Shown piece after piece: positions 33,701 through 40,929 of a DNA stretch of 64,000 bases. Below the pieces are notes generated by a model, which did no database searches, had not been told where the DNA came from, and worked only from the letters and a program-made list of their open reading frames with translations. Each line of letters opens with the position of its first letter. The stretch's first letter is position 1. The translations under genes and the position numbers were made by a program. This DNA comes from an uncultured Pelagibacteraceae bacterium (GTDB lineage Bacteria; Pseudomonadota; Alphaproteobacteria; Pelagibacterales; Pelagibacteraceae): positions 89,501 to 153,500 of the forward strand of contig CACHUN010000002.1 of assembly GCA_902583075.1 (NCBI GenBank), in the 5' to 3' direction.

Positions 33701-33767
33701 CAAGTACTTCGATTATTTCAACGTTTTCAAAGTCTCCTATATCAGGAACTAACAAGTCTAGATTCAT
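30702..33767 (-). CDS. aceE: Pyruvate dehydrogenase E1, homodimeric type, with N-terminal lipoyl domain
   Basis: The 1,021-residue protein is a fusion. Residues 1-80 form a lipoyl domain with the lipoylation Lys K42 in LESDKSSVEVP. Residues 80-138 are a Glu/Thr/Lys-rich linker. From about 139 (DPVETKEWL) the sequence is a full E. coli-type AceE: RWNAAAMVVRA, the GHIGTFASAATLYDV region, and the ThDP-binding GDGEMDEPES motif. E. coli AceE has 887 residues and no such domain. The frame runs through without interruption. The lipoyl domain would carry acetyl groups between this E1, the domain-poor E2 and an E3 not in the window. Confidence 0.95.
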   Translation of the reverse strand: MNLDLLVPDIGDFENVEIIEVLVKKGDKINKNDPVVTLESDKSSVEVPSNYEGTIENINVKIGDKVSKGDLILTLSSENKDEHEKISKTLDEKIPPSTEKLIEEAETATKSDTKVETEVIEPTQIKQTRLINEVKMVSSNDDIDPVETKEWLDSLSAVLQNDGSERAHFLIKQLIDQSYKAGSKIPHTQTTPYVNTIPPEEEKRSPGDQNIERKLRSLIRWNAAAMVVRANKKHPELGGHIGTFASAATLYDVGMNHFWRAKNNKFGGDLVYFQGHSAPGMYARAFLEGRLNEKQLDRFRQEVQTGGLSSYPHPWLMPKFWQFPTVSMGIGPMLAIYQARFMKYLINRGLIKDEGRKVWAFLGDGEMDEPESLGAIGLAARENLDNLIFVVNCNLQRLDGPVRGNGKIIQELEGIFRGGGWNVLKVIWGSYWDSLLANDKTGHLVKIMNETVDGEYQAFKARNGLYVREKFFGKYPETTELVSSMSDTDIWRLNRGGHDPHKVYAAYDKAVNHKGSPTVIIAKTIKGYGMGKSGESVNTTHQQKKLDVDDLMYYRDRFDVPLTDSQVKNIEYFKPDENSEEIKYLKKRRLELGGFIPERTSYSKPIKAPVKDIFDFMKKSTGEKEMSTTMALVRMLTNLLRDKNVAPKLVPIIPDEARTFGMEGFFQKIGIYAHEGQKYEPEDSAQLSSYREEKSGQVLEEGITEAGSMSSWIAAGTAYTNHDIEMIPIYLFYSMFGFQRIGDFAWAAGDSQARGFLIGATAGRTTLAGEGLQHQDGHSHLLASTIPNCISYDPTFHYELAVIFREGLRRMHEKNENIFYYITTMNENYSHPEMPDDSEDGILKGMYKIRETSGSKDAKIQLLGSGTILREMMAASEILKKEYQVDSEVWSVTSFNELRKNGMEVERFNLLNPAEINKKSYVEECLGKQQGPILTATDYMRINADQIRPFTKKSFYSLGTDGYGRSDTRKNLRNFFEVDKEHIVAYSLSVLANEQLVASKYAEDAFKKYKIDKNKPMPTKM

Positions 33768-33844
33768 TTTTGTAATATATATATATCAATATTTGCTAAA
33801 AAAATAATTTACATTATTAATTATGTATAAAAACTGTACAAAAT

Positions 33845-33921
33845 GCGCCTGTAGCTCAATTGGATAGAGCGCTTGGCTACGGACCAGGAGGTTCTGGGTT
33901 CAACTCCTAGCAGGCGCACCA
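33845..33921 (+). tRNA. tRNA-Arg (anticodon ACG)
   Basis: This is a 77-base cloverleaf with an encoded CCA. The acceptor stem GCGCCTG pairs with CAGGCGC, the anticodon stem CTTGG/CCAGG holds a CTACGGA loop (anticodon ACG), and the T arm is CTGGG-TTCAACT-CCTAG. The A34 is expected to be deaminated to inosine by TadA to read CGT, CGC and CGA. It lies in the gap between the divergent aceE and the thioesterase unit, and is followed after 14 bases by a small ORF. Confidence 0.97.
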
Positions 33922-33935
33922 AAATGAAAGGATAA

Positions 33936-34019
33936 ATGAAAATATCACTTGAAAAATCTGTAATATATTTCTTTTGTTTAGTTTTATTATTTATACTAAT
34001 TATGACAATAATCCTTTAA
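33936..34019 (+). CDS. Candidate 27-residue single-membrane-segment peptide
   Basis: A 27-codon ORF reads a short polar head (MKISLEKS) followed by a continuous hydrophobic stretch of about 19 residues rich in Leu, Ile and Phe. An AAAGGA Shine-Dalgarno-like sequence lies just before the ATG. Its TAA stop overlaps the next start in the pattern TAATG, so it would be coupled to the thioesterase gene. It may be a leader or a tiny membrane peptide. The hydrophobic pattern and coupling are seen; that it is translated is inferred. Confidence 0.4.
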   Translation: MKISLEKSVIYFFCLVLLFILIMTIIL

Positions 34020-34444
34020 TGAAAAAAAAATTTGAGCAATTAAGCAATAAGCCAAGCTACATGAAATATAATGGCGGTTTATTGTTTAGGTCTATTACTA
34101 AGAAAAAATGCGAGTTTAAAACTAAGATTAAAAAAACACATTTAAACAAAGCTGGAATAACCCATGGTGGTTATATTTGTACAATCATTGATGCAGGCGC
34201 AGGCACTGCTTGTCATAGAGCAAGTGGAAATAAACCATGTGTAACTATTTCATTAGATATAAAATTTATAGCTCCCTCAAACGTTGGAGACGAATTATTG
34301 GGAACAGTCGAAATTCAAAAAGTTACAAAGTCAATGGTATTTATGAATTGTAAACTCAAGTACAAAAATAAATTAATTGCTAGTGCAGTTGGAATTTGGA
34401 AAATTCTAAGAAGACCACTTCCAAATGCAGGTTTGGGTGGCTAA
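34019..34444 (+). CDS. PaaI-family hotdog-fold thioesterase
   Basis: This 141-residue protein has the hotdog-fold landmarks GITHGGYICTIIDAGAGTA (active-site HGG followed by an Asp in the helix) and a downstream strand VTISLDIKFIAPS. Members hydrolyse acyl-CoA or phenylacetyl-CoA derivatives. The ATG at 34019 is chosen over the upstream in-frame ATG at 33974 because it gives an overlap of one base with the small ORF and removes 15 unmatched residues. It ends two bases from the convergent acetoacetyl-CoA synthetase gene, which fits a role in acyl-CoA metabolism. The exact substrate is unknown. Confidence 0.88.
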   Translation: MKKKFEQLSNKPSYMKYNGGLLFRSITKKKCEFKTKIKKTHLNKAGITHGGYICTIIDAGAGTACHRASGNKPCVTISLDIKFIAPSNVGDELLGTVEIQKVTKSMVFMNCKLKYKNKLIASAVGIWKILRRPLPNAGLGG

Positions 34445-34446
34445 TA

Positions 34447-36402
34447 TCAATTTTTTAATTCATTTAAATTTTTAAATTGCTCCAAAGATTCAGGGTTACT
34501 TAATGCCTGAATATTTTTAATTTTATTTCCTTCTACTACGTTTTTTACAGCCAGCTCTACAATTTTATTATTTTTAGTTCTAGGAATATCAGTAACTTCG
34601 ATAATTTTTGATGGCACATGTCTTGGTGAAGCTTGAAACCTTATATTTTTTTTAAGTTTGGCAATAAGTTCTTCGTTTAAACTTTTTGGTTTATCTAAAA
34701 CTAAAAATAATACAATTCTAACATCATTATCCCAAGATTGACCTATCACGATCGCCTCTTTTATCTCTTTAAATTTTTCAACCACAGAATATATTTCAGC
34801 AGTACCTAACCTTGCTCCTCCAGGATTTAGAGTGGCATCTGATCTTCCATAAATTATATACCCGCCATTATTTTTTCTTTCAGCAAAGTCACCATGATGC
34901 CAAACATTTTTAAATTTTTTGAAATATGCATTTTTATATTTTTCATTATTTTTGTCGTTCCAAAATAATTTTGGCATTGAGGGAAATGCTGATTTACAAA
35001 CTAATTCCCCTTTTTTATTTCTTAAGGACTTTCCTCTTTCAGAAAAAACATCTGTATTCATTCCTAAACCATTATTCTGAATTTGCCCACTATAAACCGG
35101 CGAATATATATTTCCTAATACAAAACATGAAACAAGATCTGTTCCTCCAGCTATGGATGCTAAATGAACATTTTTTTTAATATTTTTATAAACATAATCA
35201 AAACCATCAGAGGACAAAGGTGATCCGGTAGAACAAATAGTTTTAAGATACTTTAGTTTATATTTTTTTTTGATATTTAAATTATACTTCTTTAATTGAT
35301 CAATATATTTAGCACTTATACCTAAGAGCGAAATTTTTTCTTTTTCAGCCATTTTCAATAGTAAATCGTTTCTTTTGTGCATTGGAAAGCCATCAAATAG
35401 AACAATAGAAGCTCTCGATGCTAAAAAAGTCATTAACCAATTCCACATCATCCACCCACAAGTTGTGAAGTAAAATACGTTATCACCAGACTTTACATTA
35501 CAATGAAGTTTGTGCTCCTTTAAATGTTGTAACAAAACACCACCAGCTCTATGACATATGCACTTTGGTTTACCTGTTGTTCCACTTGAATATAAAATTG
35601 CTAACTCTTTATCAAAATCAAACTTTTTAAATGAGAACCTTTTATCTTTTTTGTGTTTTAAATTATTATAATAAAAAATTTTAATTCCCTTAATCTTTTT
35701 TTGCTTTAACCTTTTTTTTCCGGGATAATTAACAATAAGAACACGTTTAATAGATTTAATTTTTTTAAGAATAGCTGGTAATCTTTCAAGTACATTAATT
35801 TCTTTACCATTATAATAATACCTATCTGTAACTATTAATAGTTTTGGCTTTATTTGAGAAAATCTTTCTATAACTCCTTGTATACCAAAGTCTGGAGAAC
35901 AAGATGACCAAATAGCTCCTATTGCACTAGTTGCTAAAAAACTTTCAACTGTCTCAATTTGATTGGCTGTATATGCCACAATTCTGTCTTTTTCTTTAAT
36001 GTAATTTTTTTTAAAAAAATTTATTAATTTAAAAGTATTATTATTCAATTCCTTCCAAGATTTTTCTTCTCGGTATCCATTTTCACTAATAAATGTAACA
36101 GCTTTTGAATTATCATTTTTTGACAATAAATTTTCTGCATAATTTAATTTTGATTTTACTAAAAATTTACTTTTAATAATTTCTACAGGAAAATGAAATT
36201 TATCATTTTTAAGGCCTTTTATATTTGAAAATTCCCATATTGAGGACCAAAAAAGCTTTGGGTTTTCGATTGTCCAATTATATAATTTTTTGTAATTTTT
36301 CTTAGGTGTATAATTAAATTTTTTTGCTAAATATTTTTCAAATTCAAATAAATTTGATTTTGATTTTGTTTGAGAATTAGCTTCCCACAGTTTTTGAGGC
36401 AT
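34447..36402 (-). CDS. aacS: Acetoacetyl-CoA synthetase
   Basis: This is an AMP-forming acyl-CoA synthetase of the acetoacetate type: it activates acetoacetate with ATP and CoA. The N-terminal region (FWSSIWEFSNIKG) and the AMP-binding P-loop YSSGTTGKPK fit the family, as do the later GGTDLVSCFV and YGRSDATLNPGGARLGTAEIY segments. The 651-residue length agrees with AacS rather than the longer acetyl-CoA synthetase profile. It may let the cell use acetoacetate or recover it. It stands in its own transcript between convergent and divergent neighbours. Confidence 0.92.
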   Translation of the reverse strand: MPQKLWEANSQTKSKSNLFEFEKYLAKKFNYTPKKNYKKLYNWTIENPKLFWSSIWEFSNIKGLKNDKFHFPVEIIKSKFLVKSKLNYAENLLSKNDNSKAVTFISENGYREEKSWKELNNNTFKLINFFKKNYIKEKDRIVAYTANQIETVESFLATSAIGAIWSSCSPDFGIQGVIERFSQIKPKLLIVTDRYYYNGKEINVLERLPAILKKIKSIKRVLIVNYPGKKRLKQKKIKGIKIFYYNNLKHKKDKRFSFKKFDFDKELAILYSSGTTGKPKCICHRAGGVLLQHLKEHKLHCNVKSGDNVFYFTTCGWMMWNWLMTFLASRASIVLFDGFPMHKRNDLLLKMAEKEKISLLGISAKYIDQLKKYNLNIKKKYKLKYLKTICSTGSPLSSDGFDYVYKNIKKNVHLASIAGGTDLVSCFVLGNIYSPVYSGQIQNNGLGMNTDVFSERGKSLRNKKGELVCKSAFPSMPKLFWNDKNNEKYKNAYFKKFKNVWHHGDFAERKNNGGYIIYGRSDATLNPGGARLGTAEIYSVVEKFKEIKEAIVIGQSWDNDVRIVLFLVLDKPKSLNEELIAKLKKNIRFQASPRHVPSKIIEVTDIPRTKNNKIVELAVKNVVEGNKIKNIQALSNPESLEQFKNLNELKN

Positions 36403-36564
36403 AAAAAAATATATTTAATTTTAAGAAATTATGATAACCTTAAAACATTAAATAATAAAAATGAGAACTTTTTCTTTAATGATTCGGACTAGTTTTAGCC
36501 CATTTTTGTTCTTTAAAGGTAACAATATATAGTATTGGTAAAAAAAATCATACCAAAGCTAGAA

Positions 36565-39048
36565 ATGACAAAAAATAAAATCACAGCAGTTCTTGGGCCT
36601 ACAAATACTGGAAAAACTTTCCTGGCGATTGAAACTATGCTTTCTTTTGACTCTGGTATGATTGGTTTCCCTTTAAGACTTTTAGCTAGAGAGGTTTATG
36701 ACAAAATTATAAAAAAAGTAGATCTATCAAAAGTTGCTTTAATTACAGGTGAAGAAAAAATTATACCAATAAATGCAAAATATTTTCTTTGCACTGTTGA
36801 GTCTATGCCATTGGATAAAAGTTTAGAATTTGTTGGTATAGATGAAATACAAATGTGTAATGACCAAGAGAGAGGTCATATTTTTACAGATAGATTGTTA
36901 CATATGAGAGGTGAAAAGCTTACCATGCTAATGGGTTCAAACTCTATTAAAAAAATTATCCAAAAACTTGATGAAGATATTGAATTTAAAAATAGAGAAA
37001 GGCTCTCTAAATTATCTTTTGGTGGTCACAAAAAAATTTCAAGAATAGAAAGAAAAAGTGCTGTAATTGCTTTTTCCACAGAAGAAGTTTACGCTATTGC
37101 AGAATTGATAAGACGTCAAAAAGGTGGAGCTGCTATCGTTATGGGCTCACTTAGCCCCAAAACAAGAAACTCACAAGTAAGTTTATATCAATCTGGAGAT
37201 GTTGATTATTTAGTCGCAACTGATGCAATTGGAATGGGAATAAACATGGATCTGAACAATGTTTATTTTTCAAATTTGAAAAAGTTCGATGGTAAAAAGT
37301 TGAGAAATTTAAATATTTCTGAAACTGGACAGATTGCAGGAAGAGCAGGAAGATATTTAAACGATGGTATATTTGGCACAACAGGAGAATGTAAAGAAAT
37401 AGGACCTGAAGAGATTGAGGCATTAGAAAGACACAATTTTCCAGATATACAAACAATCTTTTGGAGAAATTCAAAATTAAATTTTGCTAATAAAATTTCG
37501 TTATTAAAATCTTTAGAAGAGAGACCTCAGAAAGATTGGCTTAGAAGAATAAGTGAATGCCAAGATGAAAAAGTATTAAAATATTTTCTGAAAGAGAGTC
37601 CAAATATAAAAATTGAAGATAATACTGAAATTTTGCAAATACTTTGGGAATGTTGCCAAATACCTGATTTTGTAAAAAAAACTTACGGTCATCATTTTGA
37701 TGTCGTGAGTAAGACTTTTAGTTTTTTAACAAGTGGAAATAAAAAAGTTCCCAACCACTATATGAAGGAACAGCTATCATTGCTAGATAAATTAGATGGT
37801 AATGTCGACTCTTTATCAAATAGAATTGCTAACGTAAGAACATGGGCCTATGTATCAAATAAATCTAACTGGGTTGAAAATCAGGACTATTGGATAGAAA
37901 GAACAAAAAACCTTGAGGATAAGCTATCAGATAGACTTCATGAAGAATTGACAAAAACTTTTATTGATAAAAGAGCAAGTGTTTTAGCTAGAGGTTTAAA
38001 ACAAGATATAGTGTTTGAAACAGAGATTGTTAATGACGAAGAGGTAATGATTAATGAACAATACATTGGTCGATTAAAAGGTCTAAGATTAGAATTAGAT
38101 CTAAAAGTTGATACATTAGATGCTGACGTAAAATCTTTAAAAAAAGCTGCAAGACAAAACGTTGTTCCCGAGATTATCAAAAGAATTACGCAAATTACTG
38201 ATACTGGTTTGATTGAACTAAAAAATGATTGCAAAATTTATTGGAATAACAATCAAATAGCTAAGTTAATTCCAGGTTCAGATTATTTAAATCCTCAAAT
38301 CCAATTAATTATTGATGAAATGATTGAGAATAACGAAAAATTAAGACTAAATTCTTATTTACAGAACTGGATAAACGATAAAATTGAAACAGAGTTAAAA
38401 AGTCTAATAGATTTAAAAAATGTTAAGGATAATAATCCAGAAATAAGGGCTCTAGCTTATCATCTTTATGAAAATAATGGAGTAGTTAAAAGGGATGAGG
38501 TTTTAAATTATTTAAAAAAACTTAACCAAGATGAAAGAAAAAAATTGAGAAATTTAGGCGTAAAATTTGGTAGATATCATGTTTTTTTATTTAAATTATT
38601 TAAACCCAGTTCTGTATCATTGCGAATTCTTTTATGGAAAAACTTTGATGAGAAAAATTTTGATTTCTCACCTCCGACTTTTGGATTAAACTTTTTAGAG
38701 GAAAAGGAAAAATTAAATAAAAATTTAATGCTATTGTGTGGTTTTGAAAATTTTGAAAATCTTTATGTTAGAATAGATATTTTAGAAAGGTTATTTCTGA
38801 TGATTTTCAATACTAAATCAGAACATAAAATTAATGAGATCAAATTAATTCCTGAGATGCTTAATTTGTTAGGTTGTAATAAAGAAAATTTTGTGAAACT
38901 AATAAAAAAAATGGATTACAAAACATATGAAAAAGATAACAATCTTCACTTCAAATACAGCCCATTTAGAAAAACAATTAAAAAAGATACCAATAAAAAT
39001 ATTAATGATAATCCGTTTAATATTCTTTCTGAACTTAACTTCAAATAA
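36565..39048 (+). CDS. Suv3-like superfamily II RNA/DNA helicase
   Basis: The helicase core has a Walker A GPTNTGKTF, a DEIQM Walker B motif (DExH-type variant), and the C-terminal QIAGRAGRY motif VI, which match the Suv3/MgpS-like helicase group. A long C-terminal extension of about 450 residues follows. The ATG at 36565 gives the family-like start MTKNKITAVLGPTN; the frame is open to a TTG at 36535. It stands first in a run helicase-TerB-fdxA-carD, an order seen in other alphaproteobacteria. Role in RNA surveillance is an inference from the family. Confidence 0.9.
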   Translation: MTKNKITAVLGPTNTGKTFLAIETMLSFDSGMIGFPLRLLAREVYDKIIKKVDLSKVALITGEEKIIPINAKYFLCTVESMPLDKSLEFVGIDEIQMCNDQERGHIFTDRLLHMRGEKLTMLMGSNSIKKIIQKLDEDIEFKNRERLSKLSFGGHKKISRIERKSAVIAFSTEEVYAIAELIRRQKGGAAIVMGSLSPKTRNSQVSLYQSGDVDYLVATDAIGMGINMDLNNVYFSNLKKFDGKKLRNLNISETGQIAGRAGRYLNDGIFGTTGECKEIGPEEIEALERHNFPDIQTIFWRNSKLNFANKISLLKSLEERPQKDWLRRISECQDEKVLKYFLKESPNIKIEDNTEILQILWECCQIPDFVKKTYGHHFDVVSKTFSFLTSGNKKVPNHYMKEQLSLLDKLDGNVDSLSNRIANVRTWAYVSNKSNWVENQDYWIERTKNLEDKLSDRLHEELTKTFIDKRASVLARGLKQDIVFETEIVNDEEVMINEQYIGRLKGLRLELDLKVDTLDADVKSLKKAARQNVVPEIIKRITQITDTGLIELKNDCKIYWNNNQIAKLIPGSDYLNPQIQLIIDEMIENNEKLRLNSYLQNWINDKIETELKSLIDLKNVKDNNPEIRALAYHLYENNGVVKRDEVLNYLKKLNQDERKKLRNLGVKFGRYHVFLFKLFKPSSVSLRILLWKNFDEKNFDFSPPTFGLNFLEEKEKLNKNLMLLCGFENFENLYVRIDILERLFLMIFNTKSEHKINEIKLIPEMLNLLGCNKENFVKLIKKMDYKTYEKDNNLHFKYSPFRKTIKKDTNKNINDNPFNILSELNFK

Positions 39049-39473
39049 TGTTTAATATTTTTAAAAAAGAAGAGTCTGAAATAGAAAATAATCATCCATC
39101 AATAATAGCGGTCGCTTGTTTATTAATCCATTCAGCTAAAATTGACGAAAATTACTCAAATAAAGAAAAAAAAATAATTAAAGACGCAATTGTTGAAATG
39201 GGAGCCGAAACTGAGAAAATAGATAAAATATTGGAAGATGCTGAAGAAAAGGAAAAAGACTCAAATCAAATTCTTGATTTTACAAGAGAGGTAAAAAATA
39301 TTGATGAGGAAGATAAAAAAATCATAATAGAGGCATTATGGGATATCATATATTCAGATGAAGATGCAGATATGTATGAAACAAACCTTATGAGAAGATT
39401 ATCTGGTTTACTTTATCTAGATCCAAAAGTTGTGGGAGATATTAAAGAGAAAGTTCGCCAAAAAAAAAGATGA
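39048..39473 (+). CDS. TerB-like protein
   Basis: This is a 141-residue acidic helical protein; residues about 18-130 show the TerB/TerB-C pattern [13 protein letters not shown] then EKKIIKDA and [30 protein letters not shown], with alternating acidic residues that in family members bind metal. The start overlaps the helicase stop codon (TAATG type) and the end overlaps fdxA by 4 bases, so it is part of a tight operon. Its function in this position is unknown; tellurite resistance should not be assumed. Confidence 0.82.
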   Translation: MFNIFKKEESEIENNHPSIIAVACLLIHSAKIDENYSNKEKKIIKDAIVEMGAETEKIDKILEDAEEKEKDSNQILDFTREVKNIDEEDKKIIIEALWDIIYSDEDADMYETNLMRRLSGLLYLDPKVVGDIKEKVRQKKR

Positions 39474-39799
39474 CATATTTAGTAAATGATAAATGCATCA
39501 AATGTAAATTGATGGACTGTGTTGAGGTATGTCCAGTGGATTGCTTCTATGAAGGCAAAAATATGCTTGTAATTAAACCCGATGAGTGTATAGATTGTGG
39601 CGTTTGTGAGCCAGAATGTCCAGTGGATGCTATAATATCTGATGATGATGATAATGATGGAAAATGGTTAGAAGTAAATAAAAAATATGCTGACTTATGG
39701 CCAAACATTAATGAAAAGAAAGATCCACCTGCGGATCACAAACAATTTAAAGATGTAAAAGATAAGTATGAAAAATATTTTAAAGAAAATCTTGAATAA
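39470..39799 (+). CDS. fdxA: Ferredoxin, 7Fe-8S/8Fe-8S type
   Basis: This 109-residue FdxA-type ferredoxin has two cluster motifs: [17 protein letters not shown] and [16 protein letters not shown]. The first has the spacing seen in 3Fe-4S/4Fe-4S FdxA proteins. It carries electrons in the cytoplasm; the donors and acceptors are unknown. The start overlaps the TerB-like gene by 4 bases, and the last 32 bases overlap the carD start in a different frame. In other alphaproteobacteria fdxA also lies beside carD. Confidence 0.95.
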   Translation: MTYLVNDKCIKCKLMDCVEVCPVDCFYEGKNMLVIKPDECIDCGVCEPECPVDAIISDDDDNDGKWLEVNKKYADLWPNINEKKDPPADHKQFKDVKDKYEKYFKENLE

Positions 39800-40595
39800 T
39801 AAGAAATCAAAGAAAGTAGTTAAGAAAAAAACTAAAGTAGTAAAAAAAATTGTAAAGTTAAAGAAACCTATCAAAATCACTAAAGCCAAGAAAATTAGCA
39901 AAGAATTAAGTAAAAAAAAAATTCCAAAGATACTAAAAAAAAAAGAAAAAGTTGAAGTTAAAACTGATCCACTTAGAATTCCTAAAAATAATGAACAAAA
40001 ACCTGAGATTAGAAAAGTTAAAAAACAGGAAACTGAAAAAAGATTATTTAAAGTAAAAGATTATGTGGTTTATCCAAAACATGGAGTAGGTCAAATAATA
40101 GAAACTAAAAAAATTAATATTGGTGGAATTGAAGTAGAAACATATATCTTGAAATTTGAAAAGGATAAAGCAAATGGAATGGTACCGGTAAACAAACAAT
40201 CACACCTACGACCCTTAGCCACAATTAATCAAATTAATAAATGTGTAAGCATTTTAAAAAGTAAACCGAAAATTAAACGATCAATGTGGAGTAGAAGGGC
40301 TCAAGAATATGAAGCTAAAATATCATCGGGTAAAATTTATGACTTAGCAGAGGTAGTTAGAGATCTAAATAAAGGCGATGATATAATGATTGACCAATCT
40401 TACAGTGAAAGACAATTATTTGAAAAAGCTTACGATAGACTATTGACTGAATTCCAGATTGTGATGGGATCAAATTTAGAAGATGCGCAGAAAAAACTTG
40501 ATAAAGCTCTAAAGAGAAATTTAGAAAAGCAAGCACAAAAGGTTGATGAAAATACAGTAGTTGAAGAGCCAGAAAATCAACAGATAGCCGAGTAA
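39768..40595 (+). CDS. carD: CarD-family transcription regulator with lysine-rich N-terminal tail
   Basis: The CarD RNA-polymerase-interacting domain begins near residue 95 ([17 protein letters not shown]) and is followed by the helical DNA-binding domain ([27 protein letters not shown]). The first 90 or so residues are a polycation dominated by Lys with Val and Ile, like histone H1 or AlgP tails. The only ATG that keeps the frame lies inside fdxA; the next Met is in the CarD domain, so the tail is part of the protein unless a rare start is used. CarD stabilises promoter open complexes at rRNA and other genes in bacteria. Confidence 0.92.
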   Translation: MKNILKKILNNKKSKKVVKKKTKVVKKIVKLKKPIKITKAKKISKELSKKKIPKILKKKEKVEVKTDPLRIPKNNEQKPEIRKVKKQETEKRLFKVKDYVVYPKHGVGQIIETKKINIGGIEVETYILKFEKDKANGMVPVNKQSHLRPLATINQINKCVSILKSKPKIKRSMWSRRAQEYEAKISSGKIYDLAEVVRDLNKGDDIMIDQSYSERQLFEKAYDRLLTEFQIVMGSNLEDAQKKLDKALKRNLEKQAQKVDENTVVEEPENQQIAE

Positions 40596-40597
40596 AA

Positions 40598-40633
40598 AAA
40601 AACGCTCCCCACGCAAGCGCCATGAGAAGCGTT
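40598..40633 (-). terminator. Intrinsic terminator of the lysine-rich peptide gene
   Basis: Read on the minus strand, AACGCTTCTC pairs with GGGGAGCGTT (10 pairs with G-T wobbles, arms at 40624-40633 and 40601-40610), and a run of T's follows directly. The T-run ends at the carD stop codon. On the plus strand no T-run follows, so the terminator faces the minus strand. It is the cleanest intrinsic terminator in the window. Confidence 0.8.
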
Positions 40634-40655
40634 ATCAGTTAAAAAGAATACTAAA

Positions 40656-40739
40656 CTATCTTCTTTTTTTCTTCTTAGCTTTTTTCTTAGCTTTTTTCTT
40701 AGTTTTCTTTTTAGCAGCTTTCTTTTTTCTTTTAGCCAT
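40656..40739 (-). CDS. 27-residue lysine-rich basic peptide
   Basis: This ORF encodes MAKRKKKAAKK and then only Lys, Ala, Thr and Arg to the end: 27 residues with no acidic or hydrophobic residue other than Ala. It is supported by the full gene structure around it: a Shine-Dalgarno GGGAG six bases before the ATG (strong for this genome), a hairpin and a -35/-10 pair upstream, and an intrinsic terminator downstream. Such a peptide could coat DNA or RNA, or bind an acidic protein. I know no named family for it; the composition resembles the lysine-rich tails of histone H1-like proteins. It is convergent to carD. Confidence 0.75.
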   Translation of the reverse strand: MAKRKKKAAKKKTKKKAKKKAKKKKRR

Positions 40740-40760
40740 CTTTAGCTCCCTTTTTTTATA

Positions 40761-40781
40761 AACGAATCTTTATGATTCGTT
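40761..40781 (-). promoter_or_regulatory. 5' hairpin in the leader of the lysine-rich peptide gene
   Basis: The arms AACGAATC (40761-40768) and GATTCGTT (40774-40781) form a perfect 8-base stem with a 5-base loop. In the minus-strand transcript it would sit at or near the very 5' end, about ten bases ahead of the Shine-Dalgarno GGGAG (40746-40750). A 5' hairpin of this kind can protect mRNA from decay. The structure is seen; the effect is inferred. Confidence 0.6.
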
Positions 40782-40790
40782 AATAAGTAA

Positions 40791-40819
40791 TTTTTATTTT
40801 TTTTGAATAGTTATGTCAA
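40791..40819 (-). promoter_or_regulatory. Candidate sigma70-type promoter of the lysine-rich peptide gene
   Basis: On the minus strand a perfect -35 TTGACA (plus coordinates 40814-40819) is followed by a 17-base spacer and TAAAAA (40791-40796) as a weak -10. Transcription would start near 40784, just ahead of the 5' hairpin. The -10 matches the consensus at four of six bases, so support is moderate. Confidence 0.5.
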
Positions 40820-40929
40820 ACATATAATTTTTTAAAAAAAATAAAAAAAATATTTTTTTTTATTTTTTTATGTAAATTAAAAAAAAAGTTAAATAAATCG
40901 CTATTAATAAAGTGTTTTTTGAAAAAATT
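40820..40929. other. Gene-free A/T homopolymer-rich stretch
   Basis: This stretch consists mainly of runs of T and A with hardly any G or C. It separates the lysine-rich peptide promoter from the end of the acyl-CoA synthetase gene. No ORF, tRNA or clear hairpin was seen in it. It may act as a bent or easily melted spacer, or be neutral sequence. Confidence 0.7.

Noticed and set aside
33775..33786. (AT)6 run upstream of aceE
   Set aside because: A short dinucleotide run in an A/T-rich promoter gap; not enough to suggest phase variation.
36403..36534. Possible RNA hairpin in the aacS/helicase gap (GGACTAGTTTTAGCCC)
   Set aside because: The stem has only six pairs and one is a mismatch on the plus strand or a wobble on the minus strand; with no conserved neighbour element it is too weak to list as a feature.
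37151..37474. 107-residue minus-strand ORF inside the helicase gene
   Set aside because: It is antisense to the conserved helicase motif VI region and is hydrophobic in the way that reverse frames of such genes often are.
39048..39473. Tellurite resistance gene
   Set aside because: TerB-like folds occur in many unrelated roles, and no other ter gene is present.
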